The notes under the pieces: model-generated
Databases searched by the model: none
What the model saw: the letters and a program-made list of their open reading frames with translations, nothing else
Told to the model about the DNA's origin: nothing
Position numbers and translations under genes: made by a program
In this document: in pieces, positions 6,068 through 14,206 of the stretch
How positions within the stretch are numbered: the first letter of the stretch is position 1
Layout of the letters: every line of letters begins with the position of its first letter
Virus record (IMG/VR): IMGVR_UViG_3300030019_000090
Coordinates: 1 to 36,906 of that record
Reading direction: 5' to 3' (one strand)
From: a virus
DNA length: 36,906 nucleotides

Positions 6068-8606
6068 CGTTACCCTGCCGGGCATTGACGACGCGCCAGG
6101 GCCGTCGGACCCGCGCACGGCCGCGCTCGACGCGGTCGACGCCAACGTCTCGAACTCCGACGCCGGAGGCGAAGAGGCGGAGGACAAGGGCAACGCGGCC
6201 GTCGTGCTGCGCGCGCTCGAGCGTTGGCAGTACGTCGACGCGGAGGACGCGGAGAATCGCAAGAACCAGATTGAGGACACCAAGTTCGCCTGGAAGAAGG
6301 GCGAGCAATGGAACGCGAAGAACAGGGAAGACCGCGAGCGCGCGAATCCGCCGCGGCCGTGGCTCGAGTTCAACCAGACGGGCCCGTTCGTCAAGCGCAT
6401 CACCAACCAGCAGCGCAAGAATCAGCCGGCGATCAAGGTGCGCCCGGCCGGCAATGGGAGCTCGCAGCAGATTGCGGACATCTACTCGGGTCTGGTGCGC
6501 GCGATCGAGTACGACTCGCAGGCCGGCAGCGTCTACGACACCGGCATGGAGCACGCCGTCACCGGCGGCCGCGGCTACTGGCGCGTGATCAGCGACTGGG
6601 AGGCGGAAGACTCGTTCAACCAGGTGCTGAAGTTGCAGGCGATCGCGAATCCGTCGGCGGTGTACCTGGATCCGGATGCCAAGGCGCCGGACAAGAGCGA
6701 CATCCAGTACGCGTTCGTCTGCGAGTGGTTGGACAAGGAAACCTACGAGAAGGAGTGGCCGGACGCTGGCGACGCGGTGTCGTGGGATTCTGCCGAATAC
6801 TCGAGCGGCTCCTGGGCGTCGTGGTACGCGGCCGGCATGGTCTGCGTCGCCGACTATTTCGAGATCGTCGAGTACCAGGACGTGCTGTGCCTGCTCGACA
6901 ACGGCATGACGATGTGGGAGGAGGATTACCAGCAGTTGATGGAGAAGTTCCTCGCCGCGCTGCCGGAGCCCGCGGTGATGGGCATGATGGCGTCGCCGCA
7001 GCTTCCGCCGCAGGTGATGCAGAAGAAGGACCGCACGCGCAAGCGCGTCGACTGGTACAAGGTGACGGCGAAGGATACGCCGCTCGCGAAGTACGAATGG
7101 AAGGGCAAGTTCATCCCGATCGTCTGCTGCGTGGGCGACGAGATCATGATCGACGGCGAGCGCATCTACCAGGGTGTGATCCGCCGCATGCGCGACGCGC
7201 AGATGATGCTGAACTATGCATTCACGCTGATGGTCGAGCGCATCGCGCTGGCCCCTCGAGCTCCGTTCATCGCGGCCGCGGGCCAGACGGAAAACCAGAA
7301 GGGATGGGAGACGCTCAACACGGAGAATCATCCCGTGCTCGAGTGGAACATCGTCTACACCGAAGACGGCCAGGCGATCACGCAGCCGCCGGCGCGGCCC
7401 GAAGGGATCGGCGTCGACCAGGGCCTGGTGACGATGCTTTCCCTGTGCGTGCAGAACCTGCAAGCGATCACCGGGCAGCACGATCAGCAGGCACCGGATC
7501 CGGACACGCCGTGGCGTGCTCTGGTGCAGTCGCAGCGCGTAGGCGACGTCGCGGTGTTCCAGTACGGTGACAACGAGGCGCGCGCGATCGAGCACACCGG
7601 TCGCATCATCGTCGACTTGATTCCGTACTACTACTCCGGTCAGCGCGCGGTGCGCCTGGTCAACATCGATGGCACCGACAAGCAGGTCACGCTGAACCAG
7701 CAGATGTCGGATCCGAACAATCTTAACGCGACGAAGACGGTCAACGACGTTCGCGTCGGGCGCTACGACGTGGTGGTGACGACCGGGCCGTCGTATGAGA
7801 CGCGTCGCGTCGAGGCGGCGAGCGAGATCAAGGAGTTCATGGACGCGATGGGGCCGCAGACGGCGCCCCTCATCGGCGACATCTTCGCCGACATGGCCGA
7901 CTGGCCGGGCGATGTGGGCAAGCGCGTCGCGCGCCGGCTGAAGGCAATGCTGCCGCCGCAGATCCAGCAGATGGAGGCCGACGAGTCGCAGGATCCGCAG
8001 GTCGCGCAACTGAAGCAGGCGCTGCAAGGCGCGCAGCAGCAGATGCAGGCGATGACGCAGCAGGCCCAGGCGCTGATCAAGAAGCTCTCCGACGAGAACG
8101 CGACGCTGAAGACGAAGAACGAATCGAAGCGGCTCGATTTCATGTCCTCGCTGATGGAGACGCAGGGCAAGCGCGACGACCTCGCCACGCAGCGGCTGAT
8201 GGAGGCGGAGAACAACGCGTCGCAGGAGTTCATCGCGAAGCTCGACATGGTCGGGCAGATTGCCGGCGCGATCGCGAAGCTCGGGATGGATCCGACGCCG
8301 CTATTGCCGGCAATCATGCAGCAGGTCGCGGCCGGCGGGCAGTCGATCCGCCGCGGGCCCGACTTCTCCGACGTCGCCGCGGCGATCCAGCAGCAGGACA
8401 CCCAGGATCAGCAGCAGATGATGGGCGTCGTCGCGCAGGCCGGACTCGGGCAACCGGATCCGACGCAGCAGCCTGCGCCACAAATGTCGCCGCCAGGGCC
8501 TCCGCCCGGACCGCAACCAGGCCCTCCGCCAGGAGGCGGGGGTATGATGCCGCCGAATATGCCGCCGCCCGGCGGCGCCCCACCGCAAGGAGGTAACGGA
8601 CAATGA
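6057..8606 (+). CDS. P22-type portal protein
   Basis: The 849-residue protein is the likely dodecameric portal through which DNA enters and leaves the head. The N-terminal core contains RPWLEFNQTGPFVKRITNQQ and then NQPAIKVRPAGN, diagnostic of the P22-like portal family. The size also fits (P22 portal is about 725 residues). Residues from about 640 onward form a long glutamine-rich helix, as in the P22 barrel. The last 70 or so residues become a proline-, glycine- and methionine-rich tail, longer than needed for the fold. I chose ATG 6057 because upstream residues in the frame are arginine-rich and out of keeping with coding sequence. Confidence 0.93.
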   Translation: MPPDVTLPGIDDAPGPSDPRTAALDAVDANVSNSDAGGEEAEDKGNAAVVLRALERWQYVDAEDAENRKNQIEDTKFAWKKGEQWNAKNREDRERANPPRPWLEFNQTGPFVKRITNQQRKNQPAIKVRPAGNGSSQQIADIYSGLVRAIEYDSQAGSVYDTGMEHAVTGGRGYWRVISDWEAEDSFNQVLKLQAIANPSAVYLDPDAKAPDKSDIQYAFVCEWLDKETYEKEWPDAGDAVSWDSAEYSSGSWASWYAAGMVCVADYFEIVEYQDVLCLLDNGMTMWEEDYQQLMEKFLAALPEPAVMGMMASPQLPPQVMQKKDRTRKRVDWYKVTAKDTPLAKYEWKGKFIPIVCCVGDEIMIDGERIYQGVIRRMRDAQMMLNYAFTLMVERIALAPRAPFIAAAGQTENQKGWETLNTENHPVLEWNIVYTEDGQAITQPPARPEGIGVDQGLVTMLSLCVQNLQAITGQHDQQAPDPDTPWRALVQSQRVGDVAVFQYGDNEARAIEHTGRIIVDLIPYYYSGQRAVRLVNIDGTDKQVTLNQQMSDPNNLNATKTVNDVRVGRYDVVVTTGPSYETRRVEAASEIKEFMDAMGPQTAPLIGDIFADMADWPGDVGKRVARRLKAMLPPQIQQMEADESQDPQVAQLKQALQGAQQQMQAMTQQAQALIKKLSDENATLKTKNESKRLDFMSSLMETQGKRDDLATQRLMEAENNASQEFIAKLDMVGQIAGAIAKLGMDPTPLLPAIMQQVAAGGQSIRRGPDFSDVAAAIQQQDTQDQQQMMGVVAQAGLGQPDPTQQPAPQMSPPGPPPGPQPGPPPGGGGMMPPNMPPPGGAPPQGGNGQ

Positions 8607-8965
8607 TGGTCGACGCATTCCTTCCCGCAAATCTCGGCACGCTGACCTTGAGCGTCACCGCGGCCGCGATCGGCGCGCGCATTCCGACCGGCGGGGTAAC
8701 CGGGGCCTTCGGCTCGCATAGCGGCGGCGAATACCTCGAGATCCAGAATGTCGGGCCGCAGATCGTCTTCGTCGAGACATCTCCCGGCGCATCCCCTGGC
8801 GGCGTCGACACGCCGTCGGTGACGGCGACGGTTGCCAACTCTTATCCGGTCCTGGTCGGACAGCGCAAGATCATCCGCCGCGCCCAAGGCGATTCGTTCA
8901 TCTCCGTCATCGGCGCCGCCGCCGGCCCGTCGACGGTCTACGTCACTCCGGGCAACGGAATCTGA
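8603..8965 (+). CDS. Small beta-rich virion protein candidate (120 aa)
   Basis: The start overlaps the portal stop and follows a near-perfect AAGGAGGTAA ribosome site, so strong translation is expected. The protein is beta-rich with repeated small residues (EYLEIQNVGPQIVFVE, then SVTATVANSYPVLVGQRKII). It resembles small head-decoration or head-fibre proteins in character, but I cannot name the family. Position between portal and scaffold supports a structural role. Confidence 0.7.
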   Translation: MMVDAFLPANLGTLTLSVTAAAIGARIPTGGVTGAFGSHSGGEYLEIQNVGPQIVFVETSPGASPGGVDTPSVTATVANSYPVLVGQRKIIRRAQGDSFISVIGAAAGPSTVYVTPGNGI

Positions 8966-9028
8966 TGTTTCACCCTCATCCGCAGGGTTTGCGGACATAA
9001 CGCAGCACCAACGCAGGAGAAGAGCACC

Positions 9029-9811
9029 ATGTCCCTTCCCAGTACCATCATCAACTGTCCGGCCGGAGCGCCGCAACTGATTCGCCCATCGCCGGGAACG
9101 TACTACTGCCTCGAGGCGATTCCCGCCGGCACCGGTACGATCGGCATCGAACGCTCCGAAGACAACGGCACGACCTATGTGCCTTCGGCTTTGGGTGCGG
9201 TGGCGACCGTCAACACGATCGCCGGCCAGGCGGGCGTCTCGACCATCCTGCGCGTCAGCGCCGCCACGGCGGCAGGCACGGCCGTGCTGATGACCCTGTC
9301 CAACCCGCAAGCTGGCGGCGGCGGCCCGGAGTTCGTCATCAACGGCGTGCAGTACACGACGCAGGTCACGCTGACGACGGAGCTCGAGCTCTTCGCGGTA
9401 CGCTTCCCGGCCGGCTTCCTCAAGCCGAATTTCCGCCTCGAGCTCGACTACGCAATCACCTGCAGCCAGAACGTGAACGTGAAGACGCTGAAGCATTACT
9501 TCGGCAACAGCGCCAACACCGCGTTGGAAGGCGGGACGATCATCGGCACGCAGCTTGCGACCTCGAGCGCGGGCCAGTTGACCCGCATCGTGGTCACGGG
9601 CCGCGGCGACGGCGCGACGATCGACGCGCAGGGCATCGGCGTCACCGGCGCCGGTTGGGGCTTGAATACCACCGCGCCGATCTCGGTTGCATCCGGCGCC
9701 GCATATTCGGGCCCGAGCGCAGTCGAGCAGGCGCTCGTCATCAGCTACCAGAAGGCGACCGCGGCTGACGCTCTTGTGTTGCAGTCCGTCATCGGACGCG
9801 TTTATCAGTAG
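9029..9811 (+). CDS. Beta-rich structural protein candidate (260 aa)
   Basis: ATG 9029 has AGGAGAAGAG as ribosome site. The protein is rich in threonine, glycine, valine and alanine and has alternating strands. Recognisable local features are TYYCLEAIPAGTGTIGIERS and GQLTRIVVTGRGDGATIDAQ. No catalytic motifs are seen. It lies between portal and scaffold, a slot often used for head decoration or minor head proteins. Strong ribosome sites here and in the gene before it fit abundant virion components. Family unknown. Confidence 0.7.
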   Translation: MSLPSTIINCPAGAPQLIRPSPGTYYCLEAIPAGTGTIGIERSEDNGTTYVPSALGAVATVNTIAGQAGVSTILRVSAATAAGTAVLMTLSNPQAGGGGPEFVINGVQYTTQVTLTTELELFAVRFPAGFLKPNFRLELDYAITCSQNVNVKTLKHYFGNSANTALEGGTIIGTQLATSSAGQLTRIVVTGRGDGATIDAQGIGVTGAGWGLNTTAPISVASGAAYSGPSAVEQALVISYQKATAADALVLQSVIGRVYQ

Positions 9812-9822
9812 CAGCATCAACA

Positions 9823-9851
9823 GAGGCCGCCGCAGTCGATCGCGGCGCCTC
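9823..9851 (+). terminator. Possible weak intrinsic terminator before the scaffold gene
   Basis: GAGGC-c-GCCGC pairs with GCGGC-GCCTC around an 8-base loop, giving a 10-bp stem with one bulge. The following bases (GATTGATGTTGTTG) are only partly T-rich. It lies in the 124-base gap between the 260-residue protein gene and the scaffold gene, so it may be partial attenuation. Confidence 0.4.
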
Positions 9852-9935
9852 GATTGATGTTGTTGCACGGCCGCACCTGCTCGAGGTCGAGCGGGGAGAC
9901 AGCGATCGCAATCGGCGAGCGATCAAGGAGGCAAC

Positions 9936-10871
9936 ATGCCGCCCGAACTTGAACTGCCAGGTATTGACAGCGCAGCACCTGCAACTCCGGCCGCACCGGC
10001 GCCCTCAGCGCCGGAGGACACCAGCACGCAATCGGCGAGCGTGCAGCAAGACGCGGGGCAACCCGCGCCGGGAGCACCGACCCCGGAAAGCGACGCCGGC
10101 GACATCGATGGCGAACCGGCGCAGCCGCGTCGGCGCGACAGCGGAGCGCAGCGTCGATTCGGCGAACTGTTGGAACGCGAACGTACTGCACGCGAGGAAA
10201 GCTCGCAGCTTCGCAGCATGTTGGCGATGGTGTTGCAGGGACAGATGAATCCGGCCCAGGCGCGCGCGCAGGCTGACGCGCACCAGCAGGAGGCTCCGCC
10301 CCGGCTCGAGCAATTCGGCAACTGGGCCGACTTCAATCAAGCGCAGGCGCGGTATGAAGCGCGGCAGGTCGTGCGGCAGGAGTTCGCGGAAGCGACGCGC
10401 ATGGCGAACGAACACGCCCAGAGGCAAGGTGTCGAGCAGCAGCAGCGGATGTTGGCGCAGGCCGACGTCGAGATCAACGGGGCCCTCGGGCAGCAGATGC
10501 AGGAAGCTGCGGCGCGGTTCCCGGAGTATCGCGACGTCATGTCAGACGCGCATTTCGATGTCCCGCAGAACGTGCGGGCCGCGATGGCGCTGTCGGGCAT
10601 GGGGGGCGATGTTGCTCTCTACCTGGCGAAGCACCCGCAAGTCATCCGCCAACTCGCGACGCTGCCGGACATGTCGCTGTCGTTTCAGATCACGCGAATC
10701 GCTAACGCAATGCGCTCGGGTTCCCTCAATGTGTCCAACGTGCCAGCACCGGGACGACCGGCTGGCAACCGCGGAACGGGTCCGTCCGATTACCCCGCCA
10801 ACGCGACGCCTGAGCAGCACCTGGCGTGGCGCAACCGAATGGCGAAGGCCGGAGCCGGACCGCGGAAATAG
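9936..10871 (+). CDS. Scaffolding protein
   Basis: The 311-residue protein precedes the coat gene, as the P22 scaffold (gene 8) does. The first 65 residues are proline-, alanine- and acid-rich and look disordered. Residues 70-190 are a charged, glutamine-rich, largely helical region with likely coiled coil (RRFGELLERERTAREESSQL). A helical C-terminal part contains YLAKHPQVIRQLATLP, and the basic tail ends GAGPRK. P22 scaffold binds coat through a basic C-terminal helix-loop-helix. The ATG has an AAGGAGG ribosome site. It should guide coat assembly and then leave the procapsid. Confidence 0.8.
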   Translation: MPPELELPGIDSAAPATPAAPAPSAPEDTSTQSASVQQDAGQPAPGAPTPESDAGDIDGEPAQPRRRDSGAQRRFGELLERERTAREESSQLRSMLAMVLQGQMNPAQARAQADAHQQEAPPRLEQFGNWADFNQAQARYEARQVVRQEFAEATRMANEHAQRQGVEQQQRMLAQADVEINGALGQQMQEAAARFPEYRDVMSDAHFDVPQNVRAAMALSGMGGDVALYLAKHPQVIRQLATLPDMSLSFQITRIANAMRSGSLNVSNVPAPGRPAGNRGTGPSDYPANATPEQHLAWRNRMAKAGAGPRK

Positions 10872-10886
10872 CGAGAGGAATCTGCT

Positions 10887-12110
10887 GTGGCCAATACCGT
10901 ACTCACTCCGACCATGATCACCAACGAAGCGGTGATCGTGCTGGAGAACCAATGCAACGCCGTCAAGTTCATGGACTCGTCCTATAGCGATCAATTCGCG
11001 AAAGACGGAGCCAAGATCGGCGCGACGTTGAACATCCGCAAGCCGGCCCGCTACATCGGCCGCCAGGGCTCCACGCTGCAGGTCGAAGACCAGACGGAAA
11101 CGCAAGTCCCGTTGGTGCTGACCACGCAATTCGGCGTCGACGTGCAGTTCACGTCGCAGGAGCTCACGCTGTCGCTGCAAGACTTCAGCAAGCGCGTGCT
11201 GATGCCGCAGATGGCAGTCATCCGCAACCGTGTCGATCGCGACGCGGCGCTGCTCTACCTCACGACCCCGAACGAAGTGGGCACGCCGGGCACGCCGCCG
11301 GCGACGCTGACCTCGCTCCTGCAAGTGCGGCAGCGTCTGCTCGAGATGGGCGCACCGGACGACGACCAACTGTTCCTGCTGCTTTCGCCGGCGGCGAACA
11401 CCTCGCTGATCAACGGCCTGGGCACGCTGTTCAACTCGCAGAAGCTCCTGACGGAGCAATACGAGTCGGGCACGATCGACGCGGGCGTTGGCCTCAAGAT
11501 CGCGATCGACCAGAACGTCGGCACGCAAGTCGTGGGTCCGCTCGGTGGTTCGCCGACGATCAACGGTGCCGGCCAGGGCCTGACCTCGGGATGGGCGTAT
11601 TCGATGAACCTTCTCGTCAACGGTTGGACGGCGGCCGCGGCGCCTCGTCTGAACGCGGGCGATGTGTTCACGATCGCGAACGTGTTCTCGGTCAACCCGC
11701 AATCGCGGCAATCGACCGGCGTGCTGCAGCAGTTCGTGGCGCTGTCGAACGTCTCGAGCGACGCGGCGGGCAACTCGACGATCCCGATCGTGCCGGCGCT
11801 GATCTCGGCGGGCCAGTACCAGAACGTGACGATCTCGCCGCCGAACGCGGCCGTCGTGACGCCTCTGGGCAGCGCGGGCATCTCCTATCCGCAGAACCTC
11901 GGGTTCCACAAGAGCGCATTCACCATCGCGTTCGCGGACCTGGTGCTGCCGAAGGGAGTCGACATGGCGGAGCGGAAGGTCTACAAGAACATCAGCCTCC
12001 GCGTGATCCGGGCGTATGACATCAACAACGACCGGTTCCCGTCGCGCACGGATGTGCTCTACGGCACCAAGGCAATCTACCCCGAACTCGGTTGTCGTTT
12101 GACCAACTGA
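10887..12110 (+). CDS. Major capsid protein, P22 coat family
   Basis: The 407-residue protein starts at GTG 10887 after an AGAGGAA ribosome site. The N-terminal part (ANTVLTPTMITNEAVIVLEN, then VKFMDSSYSDQF, GATLNIRKPARY) is typical of P22 coat-type HK97-fold proteins. The length is close to P22 gp5 (430). Later features are FGVDVQFTSQELTLSLQDFS and the C-terminal DLVLPKGVDMAERKVYKN. A strong terminator follows directly, which fits a high-level head transcript. P22 coat folding variants depend on GroEL/GroES, which is relevant because GroES-like genes follow here. Confidence 0.93.
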   Translation: MANTVLTPTMITNEAVIVLENQCNAVKFMDSSYSDQFAKDGAKIGATLNIRKPARYIGRQGSTLQVEDQTETQVPLVLTTQFGVDVQFTSQELTLSLQDFSKRVLMPQMAVIRNRVDRDAALLYLTTPNEVGTPGTPPATLTSLLQVRQRLLEMGAPDDDQLFLLLSPAANTSLINGLGTLFNSQKLLTEQYESGTIDAGVGLKIAIDQNVGTQVVGPLGGSPTINGAGQGLTSGWAYSMNLLVNGWTAAAAPRLNAGDVFTIANVFSVNPQSRQSTGVLQQFVALSNVSSDAAGNSTIPIVPALISAGQYQNVTISPPNAAVVTPLGSAGISYPQNLGFHKSAFTIAFADLVLPKGVDMAERKVYKNISLRVIRAYDINNDRFPSRTDVLYGTKAIYPELGCRLTN

Positions 12111-12161
12111 CGAAGGGCCAGGTGTTCATGGCGGGCGCTCACTCCCTGGCGCTCGAATTCG

Positions 12162-12200
12162 CGGGCCGTCTCCGCTCCCCTGGGGGCGGCCCGTTTTCTT
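12162..12200 (+). terminator. Intrinsic terminator after the coat gene
   Basis: CGGGCCG (12162-12168) pairs with CGGCCCG (12187-12193) and is followed at once by TTTTCTT. It sits between coat and the next gene, whose ribosome site (TAGGAG) begins right after the T-tract. It probably terminates part of the transcription and lowers expression of downstream tail genes relative to coat. Confidence 0.8.
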
Positions 12201-12210
12201 AGGAGCAACG

Positions 12211-12612
12211 ATGGCACTTCCCGATCTCAGCAAGATGAAGGACGAGGATTACAAGCGGCTCACCTCGCGCGACCTGCTGAAGCACAACCTGCAGATGCCG
12301 GAAATGGATTACGAGAATCCGTACCTGCACCAGGAGTTCCCGCGCGTCTGCTATCGCGTCGTGCTGAACGATGCCGGCGATCGCGAGCTCGAGAGCGTGG
12401 ACGTTCCCGACAAGGCAACCTACGACGAGATCATGGCGAATCCGGAAGACGGATGGCGCAACTCGGTGATGGATTGCGGCGTCGTGCTGCACACGGAAGC
12501 ACCGAAACTGCAGACGGGCCGCCACACCATCCCGCTGCCGCCGGTTCCGACCGAAGTCGTCGCGGAGCCGCGCAAGCCGGTGCCGCAAAAGGTCAAGGTC
12601 ACGCCGGCGTGA
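12211..12612 (+). CDS. Hypothetical protein after coat (133 aa)
   Basis: The gene starts 17 bases after the terminator stem, with an AGGAG ribosome site. The N-terminal half is charged (KMKDEDYKRLTSRDLLKHNL) and the C-terminal end is proline-rich and basic. I do not recognise the family. Its stop overlaps the GTG start of the GroES-like gene, so the two are probably co-translated. A role in head completion is possible from position only. Confidence 0.68.
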   Translation: MALPDLSKMKDEDYKRLTSRDLLKHNLQMPEMDYENPYLHQEFPRVCYRVVLNDAGDRELESVDVPDKATYDEIMANPEDGWRNSVMDCGVVLHTEAPKLQTGRHTIPLPPVPTEVVAEPRKPVPQKVKVTPA

Positions 12613-12908
12613 TCCCGCTCGGACCACGTCTCGCCGTCGAGCGCCGGAACCAGGAACGGATCCTGGAGTCCGGCCTCGTCGTGCCTGGCGGCGCCGATCG
12701 CCGCACGGAGCTCGAGGGTGTCGTCGTCGCGAAGGGCTCGCCGCGGATCGCGCGGAGCGGAGCGAAGATGCCGCTCGACGTCGAAGTCGGCGACGAGATC
12801 CTCTACTCGGCGCGGTGCGATGTGTTCGAGCTCGAGGACGGGAGCATCATCGACATCGTCGAGGAGAATTCGGTGATGGCGCTACTCTCGCGTGAGGTGA
12901 CGGCATGA
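12609..12908 (+). CDS. GroES-like co-chaperonin, single domain
   Basis: The 99-residue protein matches the whole of Cpn10 in length and order. The opening IPLGPRLAVERR corresponds to the GroES N-terminal strand (IRPLHDRVIVKR). Residues 13-30 occupy the mobile-loop position, with SGLVVP at 21-26 in place of the GGIVL segment that binds GroEL. EGVVVAKGSPR matches GEVLAVGNGR. MPLDVEVGDEILYS at 54-67 matches KPLDVKVGDIVIF. The end (IVEENSVMALL) matches the last GroES strand. No GroEL-size gene exists in the window, so it would work with the host chaperonin. The GTG start at 12609 overlaps the previous stop, and the downstream gp4-like gene overlaps its end by 4 bases. Likely clients are coat or tail proteins. 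Confidence 0.82.
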   Translation: MIPLGPRLAVERRNQERILESGLVVPGGADRRTELEGVVVAKGSPRIARSGAKMPLDVEVGDEILYSARCDVFELEDGSIIDIVEENSVMALLSREVTA

Positions 12909-13609
12909 GCTATTCCGCGCTCGACATCGTCAACGATGCCGCGCTGTTCGCCGGCGTCGGCGACATGTTCAACGCGCTGAAGGCAGAAGAGTCAGCGATG
13001 GCGCTGCGGCTGCTGAACGACCTGCTCGACAGCGAGTCGACGCAGGAGTACAGCATCTACAACATCATTGAGGGCACGATCCCGCTGATTAGCGGAACCA
13101 ACACCTATACCGTCGGGCCGACGCTGCTGCTCAACACGACCCCGGTCGAGATCACGCGCTGCACCGTCGTCGACGCCTCGAGTATCACGCACCCTATGCG
13201 CGAGGTCGGCCAGGAAGAGTGGGCCGACATCCGCTACAAGCCGGCCTCCGGGCGCCCGTTCAACTGGTTCTACAACCTGGGTGCGCCGAACGCGACCTTG
13301 TACCTCTATCCGACGCCGGCATTCATCAATGATGTCCTGCACGTCTGGTACGGGGCGCAGTTGCAGATCTTCGCGAATCTGTCCGCGGTGATGGTCGGCC
13401 CGATCGGTTACGCGATGTACTTGAAGACCTCGCTCGGCGAGCTCCTCGCGGCATGGTACAAGCGCGATCTCACGCCGGCGAAGGCGAAGCTCGTCCAACG
13501 CTATCGCAACAATGTCCGATCGGTCGCGCAGCCGCTCAAGGTTCTGAAGACCAACATCCCGCTCGATCGCAGCACGGGCGTCTACAACATCTACACCGAC
13601 AACCAATGA
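12905..13609 (+). CDS. P22 gp4-like tail accessory factor / head completion protein
   Basis: The 234-residue protein follows the P22 order coat, gp4, gp10. The N-terminal motif (ALDIVNDAALFAGVGDMFNA, then MALRLLNDLLDSES) is typical of the gp4-like head-tail connector family. The middle part reads as beta sheet (GTNTYTVGPTLLLNTTPVEI, then FYNLGAPNATLYLYPTP). P22 gp4 binds the portal after packaging and is 166 residues, so this member is larger. It is flanked on both sides, with 4-base overlaps, by GroES-like genes. Confidence 0.8.
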   Translation: MSYSALDIVNDAALFAGVGDMFNALKAEESAMALRLLNDLLDSESTQEYSIYNIIEGTIPLISGTNTYTVGPTLLLNTTPVEITRCTVVDASSITHPMREVGQEEWADIRYKPASGRPFNWFYNLGAPNATLYLYPTPAFINDVLHVWYGAQLQIFANLSAVMVGPIGYAMYLKTSLGELLAAWYKRDLTPAKAKLVQRYRNNVRSVAQPLKVLKTNIPLDRSTGVYNIYTDNQ

Positions 13610-14202
13610 TGCAGCCCATTCAAGACATCGTGATGTGCACCGTCAATCCGGACGAGCGCGTGCTCGCCTCCGGACTCGTCATTCCCCACGTCAACGATCC
13701 CGACCGCCAGCATGCCGACGAGCGCGACGTTGGGACCGTCGTCGCCGCGGGTCCGGGCCGGCGCCTGGCCGACGGATCCCGCCGTCCGATGTCGGTCGCG
13801 GCCGGAGAGAAGATCGTCTTCGGGCGCAACAAGGGGCAACTCGTTCGCCATCGCGATCGCGACTACTGCGTGCTGCGCGAAGAGCACATCATCGGCAAGA
13901 TGAACGGGCACGGGTTCGAGCCGCTCGGTGACTATGTCGTAGCGGAGGAGCATCTGCCGGAGCACGTCAGCGAAGGCGGCGTGGTGATCCCGGAGTTCCG
14001 CGATCGCGACGAGGCGACGGTGATCGCCGTCGGTCCTGGCCTCATCAACGAGGACGGCACGCTCGAGGCGCCGTCGGTCGAAGTGGGCGACGTGATCCTG
14101 TACAACCCAAGGATGGCGGAGCCATTCGAGCAGGCCGGCCGCAAGCTCATCGCGCTGCACGAAGCGCACATCGTCTGCGTCACCAACCGCGATCCCGCTT
14201 GA
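13606..14202 (+). CDS. Tandem double-domain GroES-like co-chaperonin
   Basis: The 198-residue protein contains two consecutive GroES-like domains. Domain 1 (about residues 7-100) has DIVMCTV, the mobile-loop tripeptide context SGLVIP at 22-27, VGTVVAAGPGRRLADG at 42-57, AAGEKIVFG at 65-73, and the closing DYCVLREEHIIGKM. Domain 2 (about 106-193) has PLGDYVVAEEH, GGVVIP at 124-129, ATVIAVGPG at 137-145, SVEVGDVILYN at 157-167, and LIALHEAHIVCV. The layout recalls chloroplast Cpn20, which also fuses two Cpn10 units. Both loop motifs keep hydrophobic triplets suitable for binding a chaperonin. It starts in overlap with the gp4-like stop and precedes the gp10-like gene. Partner and client proteins are inferred, not shown. 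Confidence 0.82.
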   Translation: MMQPIQDIVMCTVNPDERVLASGLVIPHVNDPDRQHADERDVGTVVAAGPGRRLADGSRRPMSVAAGEKIVFGRNKGQLVRHRDRDYCVLREEHIIGKMNGHGFEPLGDYVVAEEHLPEHVSEGGVVIPEFRDRDEATVIAVGPGLINEDGTLEAPSVEVGDVILYNPRMAEPFEQAGRKLIALHEAHIVCVTNRDPA

Positions 14203-14206
14203 CGTC

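Noticed and set aside
6021-8027. A 668-codon leftward open frame across the portal gene
   Set aside because: It is an antisense shadow of the portal: arginine- and histidine-heavy, without ribosome site or family signal, produced by GC-rich codon bias.
9823-9851. A strong terminator before the scaffold gene
   Set aside because: The stem is good but bulged and the T-tract is poor, so I kept it only as a weak candidate.
10542-11909. A 455-codon leftward frame across scaffold and coat
   Set aside because: It spans two clear genes and their gap, with no start signal or recognisable motif.
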